A stretch of DNA of 64,000 nucleotides from Pseudomonadota bacterium (GCA_027624035.1 JAQBUI010000010.1:1-64000); one strand, 5' to 3'; positions 27,109-35,645 are shown, counted from the first letter of the stretch. Program-made: numbers and translations. Notes: a model not told the origin generated them from the letters alone.

Positions 27109-28194
27109 TTACGGCAGTGAATAGGAGAGCTCAAGCTCCCGGGCGGTGCTGTTGAACCAGTCTACTACCTCACGATGATAGGGGATGCCCTCGCGCCTGC
27201 GCTTCTCGACTTCCTCGTGCTCGATCAGGCCGGCGTAGTACACCCGATCATGCCCCTTGGCCGGCTTCATGTTCGCAAGCCGTTCCAGCAACACGTCGAG
27301 GTCTCCCTTGAACTTTGCCGCATCGACAAAGGCTTCGATCTTCATGGCCATGACAAACTGGGCATTGCTGGCTTCGGCCACAAAGCCCGGACCATTGCCT
27401 GACAGCACCCCCGCCATGATGTCCACAATCGTGGCAAAGCCATAGCCCTTGTGACCACCGTTCTCCCGGGTGCCACCGAACGGCAGCATGTAGAAACCAC
27501 CATAGTTCGGAGCATCCACCGGCTCCATGATCGGTGTGCCGTCCAGCGTCGTGATCCAGCCGGGCTCAAGCTGTGAACCGATTCGACGGGTCAGCATCAT
27601 CTTGTTGGCGGCCACCTGGGTCGTGGCAACATCAAAAACAAACGGCGGCATCTTGCCGGCCGGTGCGGCCCACGCGATCGGCTGGGTGCCGTAAACGGGC
27701 TCGGACCCGAACACCGGTACCTGCAGTCTGCCACCGGCGGACACCATGCAGATACCAATCATGTCGTGCTCGAGCGCCATCAGGGTGTAATAGGCGAGCA
27801 TCCCGAAGTGGCCGCAATTTTGCAGCGTGACCGCCCCCATGCCGGTTGCCTCGGCCTTTTCGATGGCCATGGTCATGGCACGGGGCCCGACCTGAATGCC
27901 GAGGCCTTTGTCCCCGTCGAGGGTTGCACTGACCGGTGACTCCCGCAGCACCTTGACGTCCGGGCGCGGGTTCTGACGCCCGGCCTTGTACTGCGCGATG
28001 TAGTTGCGCAGCATGTTCGACACCCCATGGCTCTCGCAGCCGCGAAGGTCACTGGTGATCAGCACGTCAGTGGACAGGGCAGCATCTTCACGGCTCATGC
28101 CCATCTTCTCGAAGATTTCCTGGGTAGCCGCTCGTGCGGCCTGTTCACTCACCAGAACCTGATCGGCCTCCGGAACAAGAAATCGTTTCAGCAT
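27109..28194 (-). CDS. Ldh family oxidoreductase (malate/L-lactate dehydrogenase type)
   Basis: A 361-residue NAD(P)-dependent enzyme of the YlbC/malate-lactate dehydrogenase family, distinct from the Rossmann-type LDH. SDLRGCESHGVSNMLRNYI contains the conserved DxRGxxSHG active-site motif. TLQNCGHFGMLAYYTLMAL and HKGYGFATIVDIMAGVLSG are further signatures. GGAGAGG upstream marks the ATG at 28194; the frame extends another 64 codons without similarity. It probably reduces a 2-oxoacid. It is divergent from the VOC gene. Confidence 0.92.
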   Translation of the reverse strand: MLKRFLVPEADQVLVSEQAARAATQEIFEKMGMSREDAALSTDVLITSDLRGCESHGVSNMLRNYIAQYKAGRQNPRPDVKVLRESPVSATLDGDKGLGIQVGPRAMTMAIEKAEATGMGAVTLQNCGHFGMLAYYTLMALEHDMIGICMVSAGGRLQVPVFGSEPVYGTQPIAWAAPAGKMPPFVFDVATTQVAANKMMLTRRIGSQLEPGWITTLDGTPIMEPVDAPNYGGFYMLPFGGTRENGGHKGYGFATIVDIMAGVLSGNGPGFVAEASNAQFVMAMKIEAFVDAAKFKGDLDVLLERLANMKPAKGHDRVYYAGLIEHEEVEKRRREGIPYHREVVDWFNSTARELELSYSLP

Positions 28195-28362
28195 GTCATC
28201 CCTCTCCTTATTCAGACTGACAACGGGGAAAAGAGCGCAGTGTACCGAATGCGACCGGTCCTGGCACGCACCTGTAACACCCGGGTGATGCCCCTTGATG
28301 ACAGTCTGTTCAAAGCGTGTCATCCTGAACGTTTCAACCGATCCGTGGGCGGGAGCCAACCA

Positions 28363-28797
28363 ATGAAAATCGAAGCACTGGGACACGTAGTGATCAAAGT
28401 CCGGGACCAGCAGCGGGCCGAGGACTTCTACAACGGCCTCCTTGGCATGCCTATCGTGGCACGAAACGAATCACCCCCCATGACGTTTTTCTCCATGGGC
28501 AATCATCACGATTTTGCCATCATGGCCATTGGCAACGATGCCGGAACCCCTCCCGACGGTACCGTTGGTCTTGCTCATGTCGCCTTCAAGATCGGCAACC
28601 AGTTGTCGGAACTGTCCGCCGCAAGGGACATCCTGACAAAAGCCGGAGTGCGCAGCGCGCCAATTGACCATGAAGTCACGAAATCCCTGTATCTGTCTGA
28701 CCCGGACGGAAACCAGGTAGAACTCTATATTGATGCCTCCGATGCATGGAAGACCGAACCGCAGAGGGTTGCCCAGGCATCCCCACTTGAGCTCTGA
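28363..28797 (+). CDS. VOC family protein (glyoxalase/dioxygenase-like)
   Basis: A 144-residue metal-binding VOC protein. LGHVVIKVRDQQRAEDFYNGLLGMPIV gives the first module with H8. LAHVAFKIGN supplies the second metal His, and YLSDPDGNQVELYID the Glu. GGGAG precedes the ATG. The last ~20 codons lie in a segment that has been tandemly duplicated just downstream (see the repeat at 28732). It may form a unit with the flavoprotein gene that follows 82 bases later. Confidence 0.88.
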   Translation: MKIEALGHVVIKVRDQQRAEDFYNGLLGMPIVARNESPPMTFFSMGNHHDFAIMAIGNDAGTPPDGTVGLAHVAFKIGNQLSELSAARDILTKAGVRSAPIDHEVTKSLYLSDPDGNQVELYIDASDAWKTEPQRVAQASPLEL

Positions 28798-28870
28798 ACA
28801 GGATGCCTCCGATGCATGCAAGACCAAACTCCAAAGGGTTGCCCAGGCATCCCTACTTAAGCTCTAGCCT
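28732..28870 (+). repeat. 70-bp tandem duplication of the VOC gene end
   Basis: GATGCCTCCGATGCATG begins at 28732 and again at 28802. The two 70-base copies stay alike through GGGTTGCCCAGGCATCCC and end at AGCTCTGAA and AGCTCTAGC. The first copy encodes the C-terminus and stop of the VOC protein; the second is non-coding and has collected several substitutions. Confidence 0.9.
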
Positions 28871-28879
28871 GGAACCAAA

Positions 28880-29917
28880 GTGACCGAATTTCAACCACCG
28901 ACGCTGCGGGTTCGGGCGGGCGCCGTCTCGGATTTCGCCCGTGACTATGCGGCCGAGACAGAAAAGCTCGGGCACGTGCACCCTGCCGTACTCGATGCCA
29001 TGCAGGAAGCCGGCCTGCCACAACTGCTCAAACCCGGTTCCGCCTATACCATCAAGGAGTTTGTCGACGTCTGCGGCATCCTGGCCGAGGGCTGCATGTC
29101 GTCGGGCTGGTGCAACTTCGTATGGGGAATGCACAGCTATCTGATGTCAGCGTATCCTGCCGAGGTGCAGGAGACCGTCTGGGAAGACCCGAAGGCGCTG
29201 ATCTCGGCCTCGCTCGCGCCTGCGGGCCACACCCCCGGGATAGATCGAGATGGCGCGGTCGTCACTGGCCGATGGCGTTTTAACTCCGGAGCCGACCATG
29301 CCCAGTGGCTGCTGCTGGGCGTGAGCCAGGATGAGGGCGAGCCCCATCTCGGGCTGTTCCACCGCTCTGAATTCGAACTCGATGACACCTGGCAGGTGAT
29401 GGGCCTGCGGGGGACCGGCTCGAAAGATGCCGTCATGGATGGCCAGCACATTCCGGCAGAACGATTGATGCCCTTCTCCCAGGTCTTGACGCCTTATGGC
29501 GCCATGCTGATCCTGGTGATCGTGGGGCCCGTCATTGGCGGCGCCCAGGCGGCGGTGAATGAGTACGCCAAACAACTGAGCACCAGTCACGGGCAGAGCG
29601 CCATGATCAGGTTGTCAGAGGCGAGCGCAGAGGTGGACGCCGCACGGTTGGTGGCGCTGAGCGCGGCAGACCTGCTGGACCTGAACCCCTCACCCAACGG
29701 CTTTATCACGGCCCGGATCATCCGGGACACTGCCTATGCCGCCAGGCTGTGTAATCAGGCGACCAGACGGGTTTTCGAGGCCGCCGGGGGCAGTGCCCTG
29801 CACGAATCGCGGCCTATACAGCGCATCTTCCGGGACGTGACCGCCGGCTGTGCTCACGCCAAGCTGCAATGGGATGGCAATGCCCTGCCTTACGCCAGCA
29901 TGCTGGTCGGCGAATAA
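28880..29917 (+). CDS. Acyl-CoA-dehydrogenase-fold flavoprotein (HpaB/HsaA-like monooxygenase)
   Basis: A 345-residue protein starting at GTG. It has the all-alpha N-terminal domain (VRAGAVSDFARDYAAETEKLG...AGLPQLLKPGSAYT), a beta domain with SLAPAGHTPGIDRDGAVVTGRWRFNSG, and a GLRGTGSKDAV segment typical of flavin-dependent group D monooxygenases. The C-terminal helices (NQATRRVFEAAGG...RIFRDVTAG) resemble Acyl-CoA_dh_2. Unlike true dehydrogenases it lacks an obvious catalytic Glu in the usual place, so hydroxylation with reduced flavin is more likely. The partner reductase is not nearby. Confidence 0.83.
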   Translation: MTEFQPPTLRVRAGAVSDFARDYAAETEKLGHVHPAVLDAMQEAGLPQLLKPGSAYTIKEFVDVCGILAEGCMSSGWCNFVWGMHSYLMSAYPAEVQETVWEDPKALISASLAPAGHTPGIDRDGAVVTGRWRFNSGADHAQWLLLGVSQDEGEPHLGLFHRSEFELDDTWQVMGLRGTGSKDAVMDGQHIPAERLMPFSQVLTPYGAMLILVIVGPVIGGAQAAVNEYAKQLSTSHGQSAMIRLSEASAEVDAARLVALSAADLLDLNPSPNGFITARIIRDTAYAARLCNQATRRVFEAAGGSALHESRPIQRIFRDVTAGCAHAKLQWDGNALPYASMLVGE

Positions 29918-29954
29918 CGAGTAGAACAGCGAACCATCGCAGGGGCGGGTCATC

Positions 29955-30593
29955 GTGGAACTGGAATCAGAACGAAGGGAATATCAATTCGGCCAATTGA
30001 CCCGTGACAGCCTCGCCGACTCCCCCGTCGATCAATTTGAACAATGGATGACCGATGCAATCCGGTCTGGCGTTCAGGACCCGACCGCGATGTGCCTCGC
30101 CACCGTCGGGCCGAATGGCGCGCCGTCTCAGCGGATAGTGCTGTGCAAGCATTTCGATCAGGAAGGATTTGTGTTCTACACCAATCTTGAGAGCCGAAAG
30201 GCCATGGAGATCGCGGGCAACCCACAGGTCAGCCTTCATTTCCCCTGGCTGCAGATCGACCGGCAGGTTCACGTCGAGGGAACCGTGAAGAAACTGGGCA
30301 TCGCGACCGTACTGAAGTACTTCCTGAGCCGGCCCCGGGACAGTCAACTTGCCGCATGGGCATCACAACAGAGCCGACGGATCTCCGGCAGACAGATTCT
30401 GGATGATGAATTTCGACGGCTGCAGAACAAATTTGCAGACGGCGAAATCCCGTTGCCGTCCTTCTGGGGCGGTTTTCGGGTCACCCCCGCCCGCTGGGAG
30501 TTCTGGCAGGGCAGGGAAAACCGCCTTCACGACCGCTTCGAGTACCTGCCATCGGCTGACGGCCAATGGAGCATCGAACGGATGGCACCCTGA
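29955..30593 (+). CDS. pdxH: Pyridoxamine 5'-phosphate oxidase
   Basis: A 212-residue FMN enzyme that converts pyridoxine/pyridoxamine 5'-phosphate to pyridoxal 5'-phosphate. Conserved blocks include MCLATVGPNGAPSQRIVLCK, FVFYTNLESRKAMEIAGNP, YFLSRPRDSQLAAWAS and the C-terminal PLPSFWGGFRVTP with WQGRENRLHDR. The GTG at 29955 is the start. Its stop lies within the left arm of a 10-bp hairpin that probably terminates transcription toward the convergent macro-domain gene. Confidence 0.96.
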   Translation: MELESERREYQFGQLTRDSLADSPVDQFEQWMTDAIRSGVQDPTAMCLATVGPNGAPSQRIVLCKHFDQEGFVFYTNLESRKAMEIAGNPQVSLHFPWLQIDRQVHVEGTVKKLGIATVLKYFLSRPRDSQLAAWASQQSRRISGRQILDDEFRRLQNKFADGEIPLPSFWGGFRVTPARWEFWQGRENRLHDRFEYLPSADGQWSIERMAP

Positions 30594-30615
30594 GCCCGAC
30601 CGTGGTCAGGGTGCC
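30584..30615. terminator. Bidirectional hairpin terminator between pdxH and the macro gene
   Basis: GGCACCCTGA (30584-30593) is perfectly complementary to TCAGGGTGCC (30606-30615) with a 12-nt loop. It lies between two convergent genes. No long T-run follows, so the strength as an intrinsic terminator is uncertain. Confidence 0.6.
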
Positions 30616-30632
30616 TGCCGGGGACAACAGGG

Positions 30633-31130
30633 CTAGCTTGGAATACCTGGCTCGACGGCTTTCTTGCCCTCATGGTATTCGGTATAGACGTAGACGGGGA
30701 TGTCCAGGTCTCCCAGCCGGGACTCGACCAGGGGAGATACCTCTGACCAGTCCAGTCCGCCTACACCAGTCGCCAGCTTAGGCAGCGCCAGAGAAGTAAA
30801 GCCCTCTGCTTCCACCAGCTTTGCCAGGGCCCGCAGGCAGTCCCCTACGTATTTCGTGGTCGCCTTGCCGGGCCGGCTGCCGTGGCCGTATCCGCCCTCC
30901 TGGGTCATCAGATTGACAATCCGAAGCTGATCCACCGAGCCCCACATCCAGACGCTACCCGGTTTCGGATGCTGACTGTTACACCAGTGGTGAAAATCCT
31001 TGTGCATGGATGGATAACGCTTGTGCAACGACAGCGCAAGCCCCTGTGTCATCGGATCATTGGCCGCGATGCCATGGGCGATCGCCTGAGCGCCCGTTAG
31101 TAAAATGTCGCCGGATACTTCGTAAATCAT
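30633..31130 (-). CDS. Macro-domain protein (ADP-ribose-binding/deacylase-like)
   Basis: A 165-residue single-domain protein. VSGDILLTGAQAIAHGIAAND is the first ADP-ribose-binding strand-loop. LALPKLATGVGGLDWSEVSPLV is the second, matching the small TARG1/DarG-like macro group that removes ADP-ribose from macromolecules or hydrolyses acetyl-ADP-ribose. AGGGAG six bases upstream fixes the ATG at 31130. No DarT-like toxin gene is adjacent. Just upstream are two copies of the 86-bp repeat. Confidence 0.87.
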   Translation of the reverse strand: MIYEVSGDILLTGAQAIAHGIAANDPMTQGLALSLHKRYPSMHKDFHHWCNSQHPKPGSVWMWGSVDQLRIVNLMTQEGGYGHGSRPGKATTKYVGDCLRALAKLVEAEGFTSLALPKLATGVGGLDWSEVSPLVESRLGDLDIPVYVYTEYHEGKKAVEPGIPS

Positions 31131-31146
31131 CTAATGCTCCCTTACA

Positions 31147-31318
31147 GCCTTGAGCGTGCCCGGATCAGGCACGCCGTAGTCGTGCAAGCAAGTTTCCCGG
31201 ACTGCACGCCATAGAACAGTACTTCCATGAAAGCCTTGAGCGTGCCCGGATCAGGCACCCGTAGTCGTGCCAGAAAGTACTCACTCTGGCACCTCGTATC
31301 GATGGACTTCCGTGAAAG
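31147..31318 (+). repeat. Two tandem copies of the 86-bp dispersed repeat
   Basis: Copies start at 31147 and 31233, an exact 86-base period. Each begins GCCTTGAGCGTGCCCGG with the arm GGCACG(C) after ATCA, then CGTAGTCGTGC. The first copy ends with the tail GAACAGTACTTCCATGAAA; the second is diverged toward its end. It fills most of the 289-base gap between the macro gene and the prenyltransferase gene. Confidence 0.85.
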
Positions 31319-31419
31319 ATGATTGAAGAGTAATTCGCGGGCTCGATGGTTACCTTGACTTGAATCGTCTTTGGGGCAATTTGCAGCAATCAATACACCG
31401 GGAATCGATCCCCCTGGGC

Positions 31420-32427
31420 CTACGAGAACGCAATTCCCAGGATGAGTCCACCGAACAGCAGCAGTCCATACCATCGATTGTGCTCAAAGCAGTACGCCAC
31501 AAACCACAGCGGCCAGACCGATGCCGGATAGTGCTCGGGCCGATTGCCCGGTTTCGGATGGTCGAACACTCGCCATACCCGAAACGCGTTCTGCACCGCC
31601 AGGATCACAACCAGCGATGCAATGGGCATCCAGTCCATCAGCACAAATACCAGCACTGAAAGATACATGAGGCCAACCAGCCATTGACTGACCCGACGGG
31701 CGCGCGCTTCGCCGAACCTTACGGGCAACGTCTGAACGCCTTTGTCGCGGTCAAACCCGGCCTTGTCGATGTGTTTGCCGAAGATCACCGTTGTGGGCCC
31801 GAGACCTGCCAGAAAGGAGACCGCCAATACATGAGGCGTGAGCTCACCAGTCATGGCATAGGCGATCCCACCAACCATAAGGGGCCCCCAGGCAAGCCAG
31901 ACCGCCACTTCACCAAGACCCCACTTCTTCAGCGGCCAGGTATAGAACAGCACCAGCAGCCCCCCGCACAGAGCTGGCACGATAACGCCGGCAGTGGTCA
32001 GCAATACCACGGCAGCCCCGCACACGAGCGCACCCCCGCCCGTTGCAAGCAACCCCAGCAGGACCTGGCGCTGGCTCATCAGGCGGTCTTCAAGAACGTG
32101 GGTGCCGTACTGCAGCCGGTAGTAGTTGCCGCTGTCAACGCCGAGTCGAAAGTCCACGAGATCGTTCAGCAGGTTATTGGTGGCGTGGGCCAATACCACA
32201 CCGACCGTACACAACACCCAGACCAGCAGATTGAACTCGCCCTGGGGCCACACAGCCACCGCAGCGAACAAGGCCGAAAACAACGTCATCAGGAGTACCG
32301 ATGCCCTGGCAGCCAGAAGCCAGCGCACAGCCCAGTGGGAACCAGACCACTGCTCCCGGGTGATTCGCGGCACGCTCCCCAGCGTGGCCAGAACGGTAAC
32401 GCGATTGTCTTCAATGCCGGTCTGCAA
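31420..32427 (-). CDS. UbiA-family prenyltransferase (MenA-like)
   Basis: About 335 residues with eight or nine membrane helices. NNLLNDLVDFRLGVDSG is the first Asp-rich Mg-diphosphate motif (NDxxDxxxGxD type), and KHIDKAGFDRDKGVQTLPVRFG is the second. The family transfers an isoprenyl chain to an aromatic ring, as in quinone synthesis; the layout is closest to MenA-type dihydroxynaphthoate prenyltransferases. The TTG at 32427, with AAGAGG upstream, is taken as start. The frame stays open to 32604, but that part consists of repeat DNA, including four TGSGLL units, and is probably not translated. Confidence 0.82.
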   Translation of the reverse strand: MQTGIEDNRVTVLATLGSVPRITREQWSGSHWAVRWLLAARASVLLMTLFSALFAAVAVWPQGEFNLLVWVLCTVGVVLAHATNNLLNDLVDFRLGVDSGNYYRLQYGTHVLEDRLMSQRQVLLGLLATGGGALVCGAAVVLLTTAGVIVPALCGGLLVLFYTWPLKKWGLGEVAVWLAWGPLMVGGIAYAMTGELTPHVLAVSFLAGLGPTTVIFGKHIDKAGFDRDKGVQTLPVRFGEARARRVSQWLVGLMYLSVLVFVLMDWMPIASLVVILAVQNAFRVWRVFDHPKPGNRPEHYPASVWPLWFVAYCFEHNRWYGLLLFGGLILGIAFS

Positions 32428-32446
32428 TGTTCCGATCCTCTTGTCT

Positions 32447-32518
32447 AACAGCCCTGAGCCCGTCAAAAGCCCTGAGCCCGTCAAAAGCCCTGAGCCTGTC
32501 AAAAGCCCTGAGCCTGTC
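32447..32518 (+). repeat. Four tandem 18-bp repeats
   Basis: AAAAGCCCTGAGCC(C/T)GTC occurs four times with an 18-base period just upstream of the prenyltransferase start. The unit matches the first bases of the 86-bp family (AGCCCTGAGCGTGCC), so the array probably arose by slippage at the edge of such an element. Confidence 0.85.
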
Positions 32519-32520
32519 AA

Positions 32521-32770
32521 AGCCCTGAACGTGCCCGTATCAGGCACGCTGTAGTCGTCCTGGGAAGTTTCCGACGGCACAGCGTCCAGCCAGAACGCCA
32601 TCAAAGCCCTGAGCGTGCCATTCTGGCACGCCGGAGTCGTGCAAGAAGGTATTCAGCTGGCGCCTCGTAAACAGTGAACTTCCATGAACGCCATGAACCC
32701 AAGAGCATGTACAGCCCTCAGCGTATCCGGGTCAGGACGCCGTTGTCCTGCTGGAAAGTTGACCGATCAT
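32521..32770 (+). repeat. Cluster of three 86-bp-family repeats
   Basis: Copies begin near 32521 (AGCCCTGAACGTGCCCG...), 32606 (AGCCCTGAGCGTGCC...) and 32713 (GCCCTCAGCGTATCCGG...). Each keeps the palindromic GCGTGCC...GGCACGC or a decayed form of it, plus the GTAGTCGT-like core. Together with the 18-bp array they occupy most of the 453 bases between the divergent prenyltransferase and surE genes; no gene was found there. Confidence 0.8.
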
Positions 32771-32880
32771 AAAGTGAGCGCCCGGAACTTCAGTATAACG
32801 CGCCATGGTAAGGACTGCGGTTCTTGAATCAATGCTGCAGATCAGTAACACTCCCTGCGGTTGCCACCAAAGGTTCTGAC

Positions 32881-33759
32881 ATGCGAGTTCTGATCACCAA
32901 CGACGACGGCGTTGACAGCCCCGGCATTCACGAACTTGCACGCCAGGTGAGTGCTGCCGGCTACGAAGTGATCGTGATTGCGCCGGATCACGACGCGTCC
33001 GGTACCGGTGCGTCACTGGGAAGAATCTCTGCGGATCACCCGATCGCGGTCAAAGAGGTGCAAATCAATGATCTCGATGTGCCGGTATACGCCATCGCCG
33101 GGCCACCGGCACTGTGCGTGGTCACGGCGTATCTTGAAGCCTTCGGCCCGGCGCCCGATGTGGTCGTATCCGGAATCAATGCCGGGTTGAATACCGGGCG
33201 GTCCGCATTGCACAGCGGGACGATCGGCGCCGCCCTCGCGGGGCAGAACTTCGGGCTTCGATCCCTCGCGGTCAGCCTTGCCGGTGCTGCCCAGTGGTAT
33301 TGGCCTACCGCGGCCCAGGTCGCCGTGGAAGTCTTGCCCACGGTCATTGAAGGCCCGGATCGCGGGGCCCTGAATCTGAACGTCCCGGGTATTCCCCGGG
33401 ATCAGGTCAAGGGCATCCGCTGGGCAGAACTCGCGCACTACAATGCGGTAAAAAGCGCCATCCATCGTGTCGAGGATGGACACATTCATTTCCACATGGT
33501 GGAGTCCGGCTTTGAACCCCATCAACACTCTGACCTTGCCACCGTGCAGGCGGGCTACGCCGCCCTCACATCGCTACACGGCACAGCCGAGGTGTGGGCA
33601 CCCGGCAGTCTGCCGGGCGTTCACTTCGACGCCGCCCTGGGCGTTCACGGTGCCACAGCAGGACATGAACTGCGGGCGTCGAAGGCGTTCCGGGAAGCCG
33701 TGGCGGACGTTCTGGATCAGGCGTTGAGCGCAGACCGGCCCTCCCAGGGAGACAGCTGA
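32881..33759 (+). CDS. surE: 5'/3'-nucleotidase SurE
   Basis: A 292-residue metal-dependent phosphatase acting on nucleoside monophosphates. MRVLITNDDGVDSPGI has the metal-binding Asp pair (D8, D9). VVSGINAGLNTGRSALHSGTIGAALAG supplies the Asn ligand and substrate loop. AAAGG precedes the ATG at 32881. The protein is longer than the ~250-residue E. coli SurE at the C-terminus. The usual pcm and nlpD neighbours are absent. Its last 43 bases overlap the convergent lyase gene. Confidence 0.92.
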   Translation: MRVLITNDDGVDSPGIHELARQVSAAGYEVIVIAPDHDASGTGASLGRISADHPIAVKEVQINDLDVPVYAIAGPPALCVVTAYLEAFGPAPDVVVSGINAGLNTGRSALHSGTIGAALAGQNFGLRSLAVSLAGAAQWYWPTAAQVAVEVLPTVIEGPDRGALNLNVPGIPRDQVKGIRWAELAHYNAVKSAIHRVEDGHIHFHMVESGFEPHQHSDLATVQAGYAALTSLHGTAEVWAPGSLPGVHFDAALGVHGATAGHELRASKAFREAVADVLDQALSADRPSQGDS

Positions 33760-34799
33760 CCCTCATAGACACCGGCACCTTTGCGGAAATGCGCGGCCTC
33801 GTCCAGGGTCTCCACAAACGGCATGTCTCGCGGATACAGGTCCTTGCCGCGGGGACGAGGGCCGGCCTTGGAAATATGCCCCCACAGGGGATGGCCAACG
33901 ACTTCCTCGGCGATGGCAGCCGCTTCGATCAGCTTATCCAGGTTATAACCGGTTTCGATCCCGATCTCGTGACAGAGATCGACAAAATCCTCCGTGGGGA
34001 CATGCCCCGCCGCACGACCATTGCCGCAGTATGGGCAGCCCCCCATTCCTCCGATAGAAGTATCAAATGAATCCACGCCGAGCTTCAGGGCCTCGTAGTA
34101 GCTGGCCATGGTCACGCCCCGGGTATTGTGCAGATGCATGTGAAAGCTGGTAATTTCCGGCCAGCGTTCCATGATCTCCTGCAGAGTCTGTTCCACGGTA
34201 TGGGGCATGTTCCAGCCCATGGCCTCAACAAAGGAGCACCGCGTTACTGGAATATCCGCCTCGTGCCAGGCGTCGATCATCAGTTCCAGCAGGTCCATAC
34301 GCTGGGCGAGGGTGAACTCACCTTCGTAGTTCGAACCAAACGGATTTCCCAGGGTCACGCCCCCACTTTCAGCCCCCGCTTTCTTCGCGGCAGACACCGT
34401 GCCCGCAATGCCTGCAATCTGCTGGGCCTGGGTGCGGTTATAGTTGCGCCGGGCAAACGTATCGCACAACTCCACGTGGACCGACGGTCTGCCACGACGC
34501 CGCACGTCGACCTTGGGATAGTAGGCATCCGCCCGATCAAAGCCCTTCTTGTTGAACACCGCGGCGGTATAGGTGATGCCCGGCTTCGGCACAAACTGCT
34601 CGGCAATCTCGTCAATACAGGCCATCTGCGGTGTCCACTTGGGGTGAGCAAAGGAGCCGATTGAAATCACCTTCGCGCCGGTTTCCCCGAGGGCATCCAG
34701 CAGGCGCAGTTTTTCGGAAACAGGGATGTCCGCGCGCTCAATCTGCAGACCCTCGCGCATGGTGTCGTCGGTAATGGTGACAGATTTGGGAAATGCCAT
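33717..34799 (-). CDS. HMG-CoA-lyase-like (HMGL/DRE-TIM metallolyase) enzyme
   Basis: A 360-residue TIM-barrel enzyme. TDDTMREGLQIE has the metal-binding Asp and Arg of the DRE motif (DxxxRE). SFHMHLHNTRGVTMASYYEAL carries the HxH metal ligands. GGMGGCPYCGNGRAAGHVPTED is the glycine-rich active-site loop with the catalytic Cys. Family members split 3-hydroxy-3-methylglutaryl-CoA or condense acetyl-CoA with oxoacids; sequence alone does not choose. AGAGG precedes the start. It overlaps surE tail to tail by 43 bases. Confidence 0.88.
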   Translation of the reverse strand: MAFPKSVTITDDTMREGLQIERADIPVSEKLRLLDALGETGAKVISIGSFAHPKWTPQMACIDEIAEQFVPKPGITYTAAVFNKKGFDRADAYYPKVDVRRRGRPSVHVELCDTFARRNYNRTQAQQIAGIAGTVSAAKKAGAESGGVTLGNPFGSNYEGEFTLAQRMDLLELMIDAWHEADIPVTRCSFVEAMGWNMPHTVEQTLQEIMERWPEITSFHMHLHNTRGVTMASYYEALKLGVDSFDTSIGGMGGCPYCGNGRAAGHVPTEDFVDLCHEIGIETGYNLDKLIEAAAIAEEVVGHPLWGHISKAGPRPRGKDLYPRDMPFVETLDEAAHFRKGAGVYEGQLSPWEGRSALNA

Positions 34800-34940
34800 G
34801 GTGCCTAGCCTCTTTAAGTGAATCTCAATCGGTCGGTTAAGTCAGCGTCATCAGACGTAGAGTGTGGCGAGCCAGCGGCATCAGACGTTGAGAACGCTGG
34901 GAATAGAGTAATGCAGCACTCGCCAACTTGGCAAATTTGC

Positions 34941-35636
34941 CTACATCGCCAGATCGTGGGCCGCGTCATCCGTCAGCTCACTGATTACCGGCGGCGTCGA
35001 TGTGATCACGATGCCCTCCCGGGCGAGCCCACGGGTCACGCCGGGTAGTATCTGCTCAAGATATGGCAACAGCCGGGGATTGTCGACAGGGTCGAAGTCA
35101 TACCGCTGCATCTCCGCGAAGGCCGTGGCCGGCGCGACCTCGCCAATGAGCGTTTCGTATAGAAACAGCACCCCACCTGTGCGCTGGGTTCCGGCTGCAC
35201 AGTGCACCAGAACGCGACGCCCCTGGTCCAGCTCCGCATCGATCTTTTTGATGGCCCCGATATAGCTCACCATGTCCCCGGTGCCGTCCCCGGCAAGGGG
35301 AAAGCGGGCAATCTCGATGCCGAGTTCATCGGCTATGGCTCGCTCGGCCGTCTGGAATTCATGCCCCTCGACCTCAACTGTCAGGGTAACGATGGTGTCG
35401 ATACGGTGCTTCTCGAGCACGGATTTGAGAAGGTCCGGATGGATTCGCCCACTTCGATACAGGCTGTCCTCAATCACCACGCCGAAGCGCTTTGGAAAAA
35501 TCCTGGGTTTCACGAACTCGTTGAACGCGGCAGCCACGAGGATGACTGCCATGACCACTGCAGTGGCAATGAATATCCGTCGACGCAGCGAGGGCACGGC
35601 GACAGGCTCATTGGGCACGAGGCTGGATGAGGTCAT
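34941..35636 (-). CDS. Membrane-anchored tyrosine/dual-specificity phosphatase
   Basis: A 231-residue protein with an N-terminal membrane anchor (RRIFIATAVVMAVILVAAAF) and a phosphatase domain. The catalytic P-loop is HCAAGTQRTG (C146, R152), the HCx5R signature, with the Asp-containing segment FPLAGDGTGD before it. It probably faces the periplasm and removes phosphate from protein tyrosines, phosphoinositide-like molecules or glycans. AGGA at 7 bases favours the ATG at 35636. It starts 9 bases after the nuclease gene stop, so the two are likely co-transcribed. Confidence 0.86.
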   Translation of the reverse strand: MTSSSLVPNEPVAVPSLRRRIFIATAVVMAVILVAAAFNEFVKPRIFPKRFGVVIEDSLYRSGRIHPDLLKSVLEKHRIDTIVTLTVEVEGHEFQTAERAIADELGIEIARFPLAGDGTGDMVSYIGAIKKIDAELDQGRRVLVHCAAGTQRTGGVLFLYETLIGEVAPATAFAEMQRYDFDPVDNPRLLPYLEQILPGVTRGLAREGIVITSTPPVISELTDDAAHDLAM

Positions 35637-35645
35637 CGCCAATTC

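Noticed and set aside
31142..31474. 110-residue minus-strand frame running through two repeats
   Set aside because: It contains the repeat peptide GKLACTTTACLIRARSRL but has no ribosome-binding site or similarity; it reflects the stop-free frame of the repeat rather than a gene.
32447..32604. Extension of the prenyltransferase start to 32601 or 32604
   Set aside because: The added residues derive from repeat DNA, have no ribosome-binding site, and the TTG at 32427 has one.
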